Positions 45,085 to 55,674 of a stretch of 64,000 bases of DNA are shown piece by piece. The stretch is from assembly GCF_949987535.1 (NCBI RefSeq), contig NC_080075.1:58625636-58689635 (forward strand). Direction: 5' to 3'. How positions within the stretch are numbered: the first letter of the stretch is position 1; the number at the start of each line of letters is the position of its first letter. The notes below the pieces were generated by a model. It did no database searches. It saw only the letters and a program-made list of their open reading frames with translations, and was not told the origin of the DNA. A program made the position numbers and the translations under genes. The stretch comes from Balaenoptera acutorostrata (taxonomy: Eukaryota; Chordata; Mammalia; Artiodactyla; Balaenopteridae).

Positions 45085-45535
45085 TGTCATTTTCCACAAA
45101 TAGTTACTCGGCACCTACTATGGGCCAATCACTGAGGAAAGAGTGGTGACCCAAAGAGGCAGGGCTCCTGCCCTCAAGAAACAACATTCTAGTGAGAGAA
45201 CCAGGTAATAAACCCCAAAACATGGCCAATGGTGTTCAGAGTTGTGAAGAAAACAAAGCAGGGTAAAGTGGATGGGAAGTGATATGGAGAGGTGGGTAAC
45301 TTACAGATAGGGTAATCCAGGAAGGCCTCTCTAGGTTGATATTTGAGCAAAGGCCTGAAGGAAGGGAAGGAGCAAGTCCTGTGGGTATCTGGAGGAAGAC
45401 CACTGAGGCAAAGGGAATAGCAAGTGCAAAGGTCCTGAGGCAGGAGCAAGACTGGCATGCTTGAGTAGAAGTCAGGAAGCCAGTATGGCTGGAATGGAGT
45501 GACAAGTGGAGAATATAGGGAATGACGTCACAGAG
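45085..45535. repeat. Ancient mammalian repeat with L2-like start (family not named)
   Basis: 'cacctactatgggccaatca', 'gctcctgccctcaagaaaca', 'caggaaggcctctctaggtt', 'gatatttgagcaaaggcctg', 'gcaagtgcaaaggtcctgag' and 'gccagtatggctggaatgga' form a well-known old dispersed repeat order. The left end resembles the antisense L2 3' end. I am confident it is a repeat but not of the family name. Confidence 0.75.
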
Positions 45536-45869
45536 CTAGCAGCATCCCCGTCAGAGGAGGGAGGGTACTATTTGTGAGCTTCCCCTGGGCCTCAGGTACC
45601 ATACAGGACACTTGACATCGGTTGTCATGAAACTTTGGGGTTAAGGGACCTTGCTGTGGCAGGCTGCCCTGGGGCAGAAGATAAGAGAATGGCAGAAGGG
45701 CTGGGGTAGGGTTCTACCTCCTGCTCAGGTGTTGATACCAAGGCTGTGGGGAGGGAGAGTGTTCTAGACCTCCAGCCATCCCGCTGTGCTGGGTGCTGAG
45801 TGTCCACGGTTGATCAGGCCATAACTCTGCTTCTAAGGGTCTCACAGTCCCTGGGAGACAATAGATGGA
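45536..45869. other. Unique sequence
   Basis: Nothing recognised. Confidence 0.4.
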
Positions 45870-46665
45870 CACAGTCAACAAGTATATGGCAAGGAAATCC
45901 TGTCATTTGGGACAACATGGATGAACCTGGAGGACATTATGCTAAGTGAAATCAGCCAGACCCAGAAAGACAAATACTGCATGATCTCACTTACATGTGG
46001 AAGCTTAAAAAGTACAGCTCACGGAACCAGAGAGTGGAATGGTGGTTACCAGGGGCTGGGAGGTGGTAGAAATGGGGAGATGTTGATCAAAGGGTTCAAA
46101 GTTTCAGATACGCAGTATGAATAAATTCTGGAGATCTAATGTATAGCACTAGATTATAGTTAATATATTATATACTTGAAATTTGCTAAAGCATAGCTCT
46201 TAATTGTTTCCACAAAGGAAGAAAAGGTAATATGTGAAGTAATAGATTGTTAATTAGCTTGGTTGTGGTAATCATTTCACAGTGTGTATGTATATCAAAA
46301 TGTCATGTCGTACACCTTAAATATATGCAATTTTTACTTGTCAATTATACCTCAAAAAACCTGAATGAAAGGAAGAAGGAAAGAAAGAGAGGGAGAGAAA
46401 GGAAGGGAGGGAGGGGGAGAGAGAGAGAGAGAGAGAAAGAAAGACAGAAAGAAAGAAAGAAAGGAAGGAAGGAGGGAAGGAAGAAAGAAAGAAAGAAAGG
46501 GAAAACGCATCTCTACCACATAGATTTGTTAAGTGAAACAAATAAGTTAATGTCAATAAAAGCTGGTCACACAATAGCCTATGAAAAATAAGTGCTCCTC
46601 GGGAACTTTCTGTATTTTCTGTTCAATTTTTCTGTGACCCTAAAATTGCTCTAAAAAATAAAGTG
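45870..46665 (+). repeat. Old L1 3' end, sense, interrupted by purine tract
   Basis: 'gacaacatggatgaacctgg', 'aggacattatgctaagtgaa', 'ggttaccaggggctgggagg' and 'tcacagtgtgtatgtatatc' are the L1 3' region. After a purine tract (46366-46502) the sequence resumes with 'gtgaccctaaaattgctcta', the 3' terminus of another or the same L1. Confidence 0.85.
46366..46502. repeat. Polypurine (GGAA/GAAA/GA)n tract
   Basis: About 135 bp of almost pure purine on the plus strand: mixed ggaa, gaaa, ggga and a (GA) core of about 20 bp (46418-46437). Probably grew from an L1 A-rich tail, since it follows 'atacctcaaaaaacctgaat'. Confidence 0.95.
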
Positions 46666-46666
46666 G

Positions 46667-46795
46667 GTTTTTTTTTGGGTGGGGGGGCCCGCACTGCATG
46701 GCGTGTAGGATCTTAGTTCCCCGAACAGGGATCGAACCCGAGCCCCCTGCAGTGGAACTGCAGCGTCCTAACCACTGCACCACCAGGGAAGTCCC
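46667..46795 (-). mobile_element. CHR-1-type SINE, antisense
   Basis: T-run, then 'gcactgcatggcgtgtagga', 'gaacagggatcgaacccgag', 'ccccctgcagtggaactgca' and 'gcaccaccagggaagtccc' are the complement of the short CHR SINE. It sits on the L1 3' end, a common SINE insertion context. TSD not resolved. Confidence 0.94.
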
Positions 46796-46849
46796 AATTA
46801 TAAAGTTTATAAATGAAAAAAAAATTTTTTTAAAAAAACAAGCATATGG

Positions 46850-47370
46850 CATGACAGGGAAGACTTCCTGGAGAAAGTGACATTTGAGCTGGACCTTGAG
46901 GAATGGACAGGTGAACCAGATTTCAAACAGGTGGGGAAGGTGGAAAATGCACTTCAGGTACTTGTTTACTGAGGAGGGAACAAGAGGGCCATTCAGCCGT
47001 TGGCTATTAGGGTGTGGAGCACAGGACCTTGATTTAGGGTCATCACTGGGATGTGGCACCCCTAGAAAGCAGACAGTAAGAAGACAAGTGGACTGAGAAG
47101 AGAACCCTGGGGTACATGGCCATGTTGGAAGTGGGGAAGGAGAGCACTAGGACGGGCCTGAGGAAGAGGACCCAAGAGGCAGGAGGACCACCAGGGCAGT
47201 GGGCTGACATAAGATTTAAGAAAGAGCAATGTGGAAAATGTCAAACATTGCCAAGAGCAAGAGAGAGAAGTGCTGAGAAGGGCCCAAGGGTTGGCAAGAG
47301 TTTGGTCCCTGGAGACCTCGGTGAGGGCTCAGTGGAGGGGTGGACAGGGCAGAGGTCAGGAGGTGTACGA
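46850..47370. repeat. Ancient repeat, probably related to the 45085 element
   Basis: 'ttcctggagaaagtgacatt', 'tgagctggaccttgaggaat' and 'ggacaggtgaaccagatttc' are typical of worn ancient mammalian repeats. Boundaries are unclear and part may be unique. Confidence 0.5.
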
Positions 47371-47374
47371 CTTT

Positions 47375-47835
47375 CTTATTGCTGTGTGACAGATCACCAC
47401 AAACTGAGTGACTTAAATAGTACAACTTTATTCTCTTCCAGTTCTAGCGGTCCAAAATCCAAAATCAGTCTCACTGGGCTAAAGTCAAGGTGCCAGAGGG
47501 CTGGCTCCTTACGTAGGCTCCAGGGGAGAACCCATCTCCTCGCCTCTTCAGCCTCTCGTGGCCGCCTCTATTCCTTGGCTTGTGGCCCCTTCCTCCATCT
47601 TCAAAGGGCATCACTCTAATCTCTGCTTCTGTCATCCCCATCGTCTTCTACTCTTTGATCTCCTGCCTCCCTCTTAAAGGATCCTTGCGATTACATTAGA
47701 CCAACCCAAATAACCCAAGATAATCTCCCCATCTCAAGACCTTCATTTAATCACACAGGCAAAGTCCTACATAAGGTGACAGGTACAGATTCCAGGGATT
47801 GGGACATAGACATTTTGCAGCAGGAGGCATTATTC
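47375..47835 (-). repeat. MaLR-type LTR, antisense
   Basis: 'acagatcaccacaaactgag', 'ttctagcggtccaaaatcca', 'gtctcactgggctaaagtca', 'aggtgccagagggctggctc', 'ccttggcttgtggccccttc', 'ctccatcttcaaagggcatc' and 'gataatctccccatctcaag' are the complement of an MLT1-type LTR. A sense relative lies at 51800-52275. Confidence 0.85.
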
Positions 47836-49439
47836 AGCCTTCCACTCTTCAGGTGGCAAGGGCGAAGAGGGAATGGAGAAGGTGAGTGGAGACAATTCAC
47901 TGGAAAACGAGTGAGAAGGGAAGGAGGGATGGGACAGAGTCATCCAGACAAAGACCCAGCCTGGTTGGAGAGAAGTGGCTTTTAGGATTTTTTTTTTTTT
48001 TTCCCATCCTGTTGTGTCTCCTTCTCTCCCTCCTTCCCAAAGCCTAATGGGAAAATTAGAAACATAACCCATGAGGAATCAACTGCTTCCCCTCACTCAG
48101 GATACCCACCCACCCAGGGGTCTTCCGAGCTCCATGAGCTGAAATCTGCATTTTGAAAAGATTGATTCTCATTTTATTTCCAATGGCAGGTTCTCCTTAA
48201 TAAAAAAAAAAAAAAAAAAAGCTGATTATACTATTAATTTTCCAAGTTCAGATATTGATGTCCAGCTTAGAAAGGTGATGATTTAATTCACGTTCCTCAA
48301 CTTCCACGTCCACTCAATACCTTCTGAAAAATTTTTCTCGTTGTGCAACTGGTTTTCATTCTCCAACTGATTTTATATGTAGCTTAATTTTTTTCCCCAG
48401 CTTTAGTGAGATACAAGTGACAAGGGATCTACATTTTTAAACCACAAGGAAAAGAAACCCAGAGCTACCAAGAATAATATTTTATTGACTTGGAACGGGT
48501 TTTGGAAGCTGTATTTTTAAACCAACTAGGTGATTTTGATGATCAGACAGTTAGAGGTGGTTTCCCCCCCCGCCCCCTTTCCTCTTTCTCTTCCCTTCAG
48601 TAAACTGTTTTTCAACTTTGTTTTTCAGTGAAACCCATTTCCTCCTCACCGTGGACTTGATCCAGAGGCTGCGCCCATCTCTCCCACGTCAACAGTCCTG
48701 TGTCCTTGGCAGAGGACAGTGCTATCATTCTGGGCCTTTCCCTCCTCCTCAGCCAAACCCCTGCTTCTGCACCTCTGTGCAGCTAATAAAAAGGCTGAGT
48801 TCCCGGCTGCAGGGAAAGCTCCCACCCGCTGCCATTCTCATGGATGAGGGGAATGTGCAGCTTTCTTTGCATTTTCCCAGAGCAGCTAGCTCTGTCCCAG
48901 GCCTCAGGCGTCCCCGGGTTGAGGTAGAATCTAGCCACAACCAATTTCCAGAGCCAAACAGTCCTGAGTGAACCTGCAGAAATGCAAGAGCTGGGTGCTT
49001 CCTGAGTAAAGTTTTCCCGTGAGAGGGCATGAATTGATTTGGGACAAAAAGCACTTGATGGCCCAGGAGCGTAGGATTTGGGGGAGCCCTGTGCTGAGTG
49101 GAGGTGGGTGGGTATATTTCCTTGGGCCGCAGAGCCTCTCGTCGGGTGGGATAAGCCACTCCAGCCAGTCGCCACCTGGCCCAGCTTTGGAAGATGAGGA
49201 GAATGAATTTCACAGTGGTTTCCACGGGGCCATGGCACTGAAACAGCTGCAGGAGGGGACACAGCTGGCGGGGTCCCCACCCCTTCCCACAGAGCTGCTC
49301 TGGAGGAATGCCACCCTCCCCGTGGGGCGTGAGAGGGTCCTCCTTGCTGTGGTCCCAGGGAAGGTACCTCTCAGCTAAACCCCCATTTTTGAGGCCACAA
49401 GTTGGCCTTTATTAAAATAAAACCCCATCGTCACTTATT
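47836..49439. other. Mostly unique sequence
   Basis: Contains an 18-A run at about 48203-48220, which may be a worn SINE/L1 tail, and a C-rich patch at about 48565-48580. No exon or repeat family is defended. Two overlapping minus-strand frames (48749-49225, 48783-49280) lack motifs. Confidence 0.4.
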
Positions 49440-49960
49440 CCAGTAGCTCCCCAACCTAGATAAACATCAGGATCACCCAGGATGTTTATTAAAAAATAAA
49501 GATTAATAAAATTAGTGAGTTTGGGGGGGCTTCGCTGGTGGCACAGTGGTTGAGAATCTGCCTGCCAATGCAGGGGACACGGGTTCGAGCCCTGGTCTGG
49601 GAAGATCCCACATGCCGTGGAGCACCTAGGCCCATGAGCCACAACTACTGAACCTGCGTGTCTGGAGCCCGTGCTCCGCAACAAGAGAGGCCACGATAGT
49701 GAGAGGCCCGCGCACCGCGATGAAGAGTGGCCCCCGCTTGCCGCAACTAGAGAAAGCCCTCGCACAGAAACGAAGACCCGACACAGCCAAAAATAAATAA
49801 ATAAATTTATAAAAAAAAAAGTAGTGAGTTTGGGAACCCATCCCAGACCTAATGAATGAGAATCTCTTTGAGGAGGGCTGAGGCTGGAATCGGTGTGATT
49901 CAGTTTTATCAGACTGCTTTCCTGGTTCCAGAAGTTTGAGCCCCTAGAATGAGAGCATGA
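49440..49960 (+). repeat. MER5-like remnant split by a SINE
   Basis: Left part 'aaacatcaggatcacccagg' then 'atgtttattaaaaaataaag'. Right part after the SINE: 'aacccatcccagacctaatg', 'aatgagaatctctttgagga'. Order matches MER5-type hAT remnants (caggatcacctgg.gggcttgttaaa, cccacccccagag.ttctgattcag). Confidence 0.65.
49513..49834 (+). mobile_element. CHR SINE with perfect 13-bp TSD
   Basis: Body 49526-49821, TSD 'tagtgagtttggg' at 49513-49525 and 49822-49834. A box 'tggcacagtgg' (49539-49549), B box 'ggttcgagccc' (49582-49592). Same subfamily as the copies near 42661 and 62025, with mutations such as 'cttcgctgg' in the head. Confidence 0.98.
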
Positions 49961-50029
49961 AGAGGGAATGGTGGGGTCCTGGTTGAGAGAAAATATTTAG
50001 AGTCACCGTTCAGAGGCATATCTATGTGC

Positions 50030-50230
50030 CAGAGAATTGCAAACTTCAGTTAAATAGGACATTATCTTATTTAGTCATCAAAACAAAGGTATGGCCAATG
50101 ATTACCTCCATTTTGCTGATGAGGACATGGGAGCTCAAAAAGGTCACATGGCTCAGAAGAGGCAGAGCTGGAACTCAGATCCAGATCTTTCTCTTAGCAT
50201 CTCTGCCATGGAAAGGATAATGTGAACCCT
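50030..50230 (-). repeat. MIR, antisense
   Basis: 'acattatcttatttagtcat', 'cctccattttgctgatgagg', 'aaaaaggtcacatggctcag' and 'gaactcagatccagatcttt' follow antisense MIR end to end. Confidence 0.85.
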
Positions 50231-50274
50231 GGGCACTGCCTTAGGAGGTAGGGCAGCACATGACCAAACTGTGG

Positions 50275-50402
50275 CATCAACACCAGTGAGGCTGATTTTG
50301 GACTTCTGACTTCCAGGACTGTAAGAGAATAAATTTGCATTGTTTTAAGTCACTCGGCTTGTGGTGATTTGTTACAGCGGCAACAAGAAACTCATCCACT
50401 AG
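50275..50402 (+). repeat. MaLR LTR 3' end fragment, sense
   Basis: 'ggacttctgacttccaggac', 'tgtaagagaataaatttgca', 'ttgttttaagtcactcggct' and 'tgtggtgatttgttacagcg' are the MLT1-type LTR 3' end. It shares a 25-bp identical stretch (50286-50310) with the LTR at 52165-52189. Confidence 0.8.
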
Positions 50403-51618
50403 CCTAGAGATGGAGAACTAGCAAGCAGTCGAGCCTCTTCTGGACCCGCAGGCCCAGCTCTATGGAATCCCTGTCCCACACTGCTTGGGGTTGGGCTAGA
50501 AGTGCAGGTGAGGCCCTGAAGGGCCCCAGACAACACGGTTGGTGAGATACGGGCCTGTGGGAGGTGTGTGCACGTGCCTGTGTGTTAGAGCGAAGGGAAG
50601 AGCACACCTTCATGCATCGGGAATTTCTGGGTAGATGATCCACCAAAGCCATGTCAACATTTTTCTCTCCAGGAAAAAAATAACTCAATCCCTATCGAAA
50701 AAGTCACAGTTTCACACGCACATACCTGGACGGACTTGTGGGTCCTAGGGAGAAGCAAAATACCCCTCCTGCTCCAGGCGTCTTTAATTTTCACGGGGCA
50801 GGGAGCACAGCTGAGGGAGGCTGGGGGAGCCATCAGCCAAGGACTGTGGACACATTGTGACATCTGGATTTCCCCAAAGCTCTGGGGTCCCGTGGAGTGA
50901 GCGTTCCACCCCTACCCCCATCCCCGCAGGGCTTCCCATTTCCACAAAATCTCTGGGAAAATTTGACACATTTTTTTTCAGCAGCAGAGAGCAATTGGAA
51001 TTTCCAGCTTAATTCCAGATGTGGTGCTGACTGTGCTGGGGAGTTTGGCCTTATAAAGCATCCGGGAGGCCCATCATCCCATCGGACCCCTCCAGCACTG
51101 GCCTGTACAATTGTGCGCGTTCCCCTTCTTCAGCTCCGGGTCTTGCAGTTGGACTTTTCTCTGGAGAGCTGGAGAGAGCCCATGCATGTGGTTTTCACAC
51201 GTGTGGAGAGGGCTGGGTGGCGGCTGGGCCTGAGCCGGCAGGCTGGAGCCCAGAGTGCCTCTGGGGCAGGTAGTGGGGGCCATGACAGAGAAGGAACCAA
51301 GTCGTGAGGAGCGCTCTGGGAATGTGGACGAGGCCAGAGACTGGATCTGGAGCAGGCTGGGGAGGGGGCGGGGGGCGGCGCTCAGGCAACCAAGGGGCCA
51401 GTCTGAACTGAGGTCATAGCTGGTGCCTGGCCAGGGGCTGCTGAGAGGGCAGGCAGAATGGAAAGGCCCTTAACCCAGCCAGCGTACCCTGGTTCCTGGG
51501 GCTCAGTCCCCCAGACAAGACGTCAGGACCAGACGGCTCCTCGGCAGGAGTGAGGGTCCCACTCGATGCTTCAGTGAGACCGCGAGAGGATTAAGAATGT
51601 CACTGCCCCCCCCCACAA
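50403..51618. other. Unique sequence
   Basis: Nothing recognised. 50940-51060 is AT-richer and non-repeat. 51350-51380 is very G-rich. Confidence 0.4.
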
Positions 51619-51783
51619 AAAATGTCACCCCCCTTTTCACCTAAATGGGAAGGAAATCCAAAAAAGAGGGGAAATATGTATACATATAGCTGAATCACTT
51701 TGCTGAACAGTGGAAACTAATACAACATTGTAAAACAACTATACTCCAATAAAAATTAATTGAAAACAAAGTCACCCCCTTTT
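51619..51783 (+). mobile_element. Severely 5'-truncated young L1 with TSD
   Basis: Body about 51638-51767 carries only the 3' terminus of the same L1 family as 42383-43433: 'gctgaatcactttgctgaac', 'acaacattgtaaaacaacta', 'tactccaataaaaatt'. Flanks repeat 'gtcaccccc' followed by T's (left about 51624-51637, right about 51771-51783), an imperfect TSD. Confidence 0.85.
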
Positions 51784-51799
51784 GGCAGCTTATCTATGA

Positions 51800-52275
51800 T
51801 TGCCCTAGTTAGCAGATAGAATAATGCACCACCCCCCAAGATGGCCACATCCTAATTCCCAGAACCTATGAATATGTTACCTCACAGGCAAAGGACTCGG
51901 CTGATGTGATCATGTTACGGATCTTGAGATGAGGAGATTGTCCTGGAGTATCTGGGAGGGTCCAATGTAATCACAAGACTTCCTCCTAAGAGGGAGGCAA
52001 GAAGGTCAAAGTAATGGAAAAGCGATGCGACAGCATGATGGAGGAAGGGGCCACAGGGCAAGGAATGCAGGCGGCTTCTAGGATCTGGAAAAGGCAAGGA
52101 GATGGAGTTTCCCCTACAGCCTCCAGAAAGAACACAGCATTGCCAGTACTTTGACTTTAGCCTGGTGAGGCTGATTTTGGACTTCTGACCTCCAGTAATG
52201 TAAAATAAATTTGTGTGTTTTAAACCACTAAGTTTGTGGTGATGTGTTACAGCAGCGATAGGAAATGAATACACC
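51800..52275 (+). repeat. MaLR-type LTR, sense
   Basis: 'agatggccacatcctaattc', 'ccagaacctatgaatatgtt', 'acggatcttgagatgaggag', 'ccaatgtaatcacaagactt', 'gccacagggcaaggaatgca' and 'aaaccactaagtttgtggtg' follow an MLT1-type LTR almost end to end. Solitary, noncoding, ancient. Confidence 0.9.
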
Positions 52276-52664
52276 CTCCCATCGTGTGGTGGGTGTCATG
52301 CTCTGCCCCGTTCCCTTAGACAAGTGTCTTTTCAACATGACACAGGGTGAGGGGAGTATCCCACTTGTCCTCCCCTAACGGCCCTGGCTGAGCACCAGCA
52401 CAGACCACCACGAGGAGGCCGGGAGGGGCTGCTTCTCGCCAGCCAGGGCTTCCAGCTGGTAGCAGAGCTGGGCCCTGTCCAGGACCCCAGACTCCTGGGC
52501 CAAGACCTTCCCCCTCAGCCACTGCCTTCCTTCACCCCGTGGATGAGACAGCCACGGGCCTGCTGTTTTCTCCAGCCCTCTACCTTCCCCCCATTCTCTG
52601 GGGCTCTGCTCCCCACCACCAACAAGGAGAACAACATTTTCAAGCTGCAAAAGTGGGAACCAGA
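52276..52664. other. Unique sequence
   Basis: Nothing recognised. Confidence 0.4.

Positions 52665-52693
<29 letters not shown>
52665..52693. repeat. (AC)n microsatellite, about 14 units
   Basis: Uninterrupted AC run of about 29 bp between 'ccaga' and 'agagctctgg'. Confidence 0.96.
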
Positions 52694-52696
<3 letters not shown>

Positions 52697-52929
52697 CTCT
52701 GGAAGTACTTGCTTCCTGGGAACTAGACGTCAGCTACACCTGCTGTAAACAGGGTTCTAACAAACTCAGGTGCTGTGTTGAGCCAGGGCAGGAGGTGGTC
52801 CGGCAGGGTCAGTGTGTGTGGACGTGGGACAGTACAGAGGGACAGAGGGCCCCGCATCCCTGCCCCCTAGAATGTTGAGATTCCACAGCACCACCTGTCA
52901 CTTATTTCTCTCCCCTCTCCTTACAAGGC
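52694..52929. other. Unique sequence
   Basis: Nothing recognised. Confidence 0.35.
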
Positions 52930-53180
52930 CAAGCATAGACACCTATGCACGAGTCACACAGGCACCCGCATGCACACAAACATACACAGGGACACAAGCG
53001 GTGCTGGCGTGTGCAAAGAGGAAATGGGCAAACACATGTGCATAGACACCACCCAACACACTTAAAAACAGGCAGTTGTGCCTCAGCAGGGCAGACATTG
53101 ACACGCCCAGATACACAGATACTGTACACACTTGCACACACCCACAGGGGTGCACACACGTACAGACACACCCATGCCCG
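52930..53180. repeat. Degenerate CA-rich tract
   Basis: About 250 bp dominated by 'cacac', 'acacaca', 'gcacacac' variants with no perfect core. It generates the long Cys/Val-rich minus-strand frame at 52943-53701, which is therefore not a gene. Confidence 0.8.
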
Positions 53181-53924
53181 AGTAAAGAGCACCTGTGCAG
53201 ATGGACACCTGGACACCTGTGAGCAGAGAGGACTGCCCAGTGCTTCCCACACCTCCCTGCAGGGAGGGAGGTGGAGATTCCCTCCCCGACCCACCCTCCT
53301 GAGCTCTGCTCTGGAGCCCTCTGCTGGGGAGGCCAGGAACAGGCTGTCAGGCCCTCCTTGGCCCTGGAGCTGAGCTGGCCTGGACGGGGGGTTTGGAGGG
53401 AAGGGGCATGAGGAGAGAAAGGGAACCAACCAGAGCCAGCCCCTGGGCCCTCAGCATCCTGCCCCCACGTGGTCCAAATGACTTTCTGCAGCCTCCAATC
53501 TAGGGCTGAAGGAGAGATTTCCCTCGCAAAGATTCCTCTTGGACCCCAGCCTATTTTTGCCAGACTCCAGGCCCACCGTGCCCTTTCAGTGGGCACTGCT
53601 AGTACGGCTGCGTGCCGAGGAAGGGGCCCTGGCCTGGCAGCACCACACACCCCTCTCTCCAGGACGAGGCGGCTTTCCCCTCCCACACTCCAGGAGCCCA
53701 AGCTGACTCCACCCTACTCCCCTCACCCCACCTGGGCCACCTTGCAGTGGCACTGCTGGGCACCCAGCCCCCTTGCCACCCACAGGGTCTCTGACTCTGC
53801 TTGTTACAGCTGCCTGTTCAAACCTCCACCTCCTGTACTTCTTCATAGATACCACCCTCCTGCTCTCCACAGCTTTTTCTTTCCATTTTCTCCTGGGGGA
53901 GAGGGAGGAAGTGAAGAAGATCTG
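53181..53924. other. Unique sequence
   Basis: GC-rich, nothing recognised; overlapping frames on both strands. Confidence 0.4.
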
Positions 53925-54130
53925 GGCTTTGGAATAAGATGGATGAACCCGAATTCAGATCTCAGCCCAAAGGTGGGATTTACTCACCAGCTATGGGCCT
54001 CTTGGGCAGCTAACCTAACCGCCCTCAGCCTCAGCTTCACCAGGTAGACTGGAGATCATGTTACTTAGGTGGTAGGGTGAGAACATTCTCAGTGCCCAGG
54101 ACCAGAGCTGGTGTAAGGGTGAGCCAGCCA
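53925..54130 (+). repeat. MIR, sense, degraded
   Basis: 'ctgggctttggaataagatg', 'aacccgaattcagatctcag', 'ttgggcagctaacctaaccg', 'ccctcagcctcagcttcacc' and 'ctcagtgcccaggaccagag' follow MIR. Confidence 0.7.
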
Positions 54131-55545
54131 GGCAGCTGGCTAGGGTGCCGTCTTTAGGAGGTACTCAGTCATCACTGGCCATATAAGGAGATGAAAAAAC
54201 CACGTCTGGAACTCTTTTAAGGGTCAGTTGGACATTCTGCTTTAATAAGCTACTTGCAATGGGGTGGTGGGGGGACCCCAAAAGAAGAGGCCAGAATAAC
54301 GATAGTTGGTCTCTAAGCTGTTCCGTAAGGAGGGCGGGGCAAGGTCTCTAGAGAGTTTTTGTGTGTCTAATTGCAGCATGCAAGTTCAGCGTCAGAGCTG
54401 AACTGCTCAGAGGAGATGGAGTATTGCAGCAGGGGTCCCCTCCTCTGCCCACTCCCCCTTTTCTCCAAGCAGAGATCAGTTCCACTATATTAAAGTTGAA
54501 CTGATAGTAAAGGAATACCAGTTTGATGGGACATAAAATGATTAGCCTGCTTGGGGGACCCACATGCTTCCCAATTGGGCCCTTCCTGACACGTGGAAGG
54601 TGATTAATAAATGTCAGTCGGGTCTGTCTCTCCAGTGCTTGGCCCGAAGACTTCTCTGCAGCCCCCTCCACTCAGCCTAGCCCTTCTCGACTCCTCTCTG
54701 CCTGGTCCTCTCTGCCGGGTCTACAGCATCACTTAGTTCTTCACCACACCCTTTCCCCCCAACCTTGGCCCACTGGCCCAGCCCATCCTGCAAGCCTCAA
54801 GGCTTCTAGCAGGCGTCAAGATTTCCATTTCTTGGGAAGTCAGATAGCTCTTATACATTATCCTGTTTAAAACAACAAAAGGCAGCTGCTATCTTGCCCT
54901 GGAGGAAAGTATCTCCTTATCTTAAATGTCTACCATCAGGCAGTCCCCGCTTGCCAGTGAGTAACATTTCAAAACTTGGTTTCTGGGAAGTGGACTAGGG
55001 TTCCAGACAATGAGCCAAGAGAAAATCGAGGACTCAGCGTTATGAATGGGGCTCAGTTTTCCAGGTTGAGCCATAAGTGCTCATTTAACGCATCACAAAG
55101 CTGGGCTGCCACACACCCACACAGGGGAAAAAAGAAAAACCCTACTGTTTCAAGACCTACAGGTAGAAATGGAAAATAACAATGTGGGGGTAGAAAATTG
55201 TTTATTTTTTCTTGAAAGCTGGTGCTTGAGGGAAAGCAGGTTTCTTAACAGGAGTATGAGGCGATGGGTGGGACATTCTGAAGGAAACTTTGAGGTGTTT
55301 TCAAGTGCTTTAGAGGCGGAAAGCTTTTGTTCTTCAACATTCTGATGAATCTTTCTGGCGTTCAGTCTGCCTTTTTTTTTTTGACACGGGGCAGTCCTGG
55401 CTCTATCCTGACATGCAGTCAGCCAGGATTGTTTGGGTTGAAAGAATAAACTGGGGAAAGGAACTCATGAGGTAACTGGGGTCGGGTTGTTAGAAAAGAG
55501 ATGAAGGAAGTGGATTCAAGGGTGTGTAATGTGGGTTTTAAAGAT
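54131..55545. other. Mostly unique sequence
   Basis: 54590-54620 ('ggtgattaataaatgtcagt') may be a MIR/L2 3' tail. A short T-run lies at 55371-55382. No exon recognised. Confidence 0.4.
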
Positions 55546-55674
55546 GCCCTGAGGGGAATTCCCTGGCAGTCCAGTGGTTAGGATTCCACGCTCTCACTGC
55601 TGAGGGCCTGGGTTCAATCCCTGGTCTTGGAACTAAGATCCCACAAGCTAAAAAAAAAAAAAAAAGGCCTGAGG
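55546..55674 (+). mobile_element. CHR-1-type SINE with short TSD
   Basis: Body 55555-55665: 'gaattccctggcagtccagt', 'ggttaggattccacgctctc', 'ggttcaatccctggtcttgg', 'aactaagatcccacaagc', then a clean A-run. Flanks 'gccctgagg' (55546-55554) and 'ggcctgagg' (55666-55674) form a 9-bp TSD with one mismatch. Confidence 0.95.

Noticed and set aside
52943..53701. 252-codon minus-strand frame with a Cys/Val-rich stretch
   Set aside because: The Cys-rich part is a direct translation of the degenerate CA-rich tract at 52930-53180.
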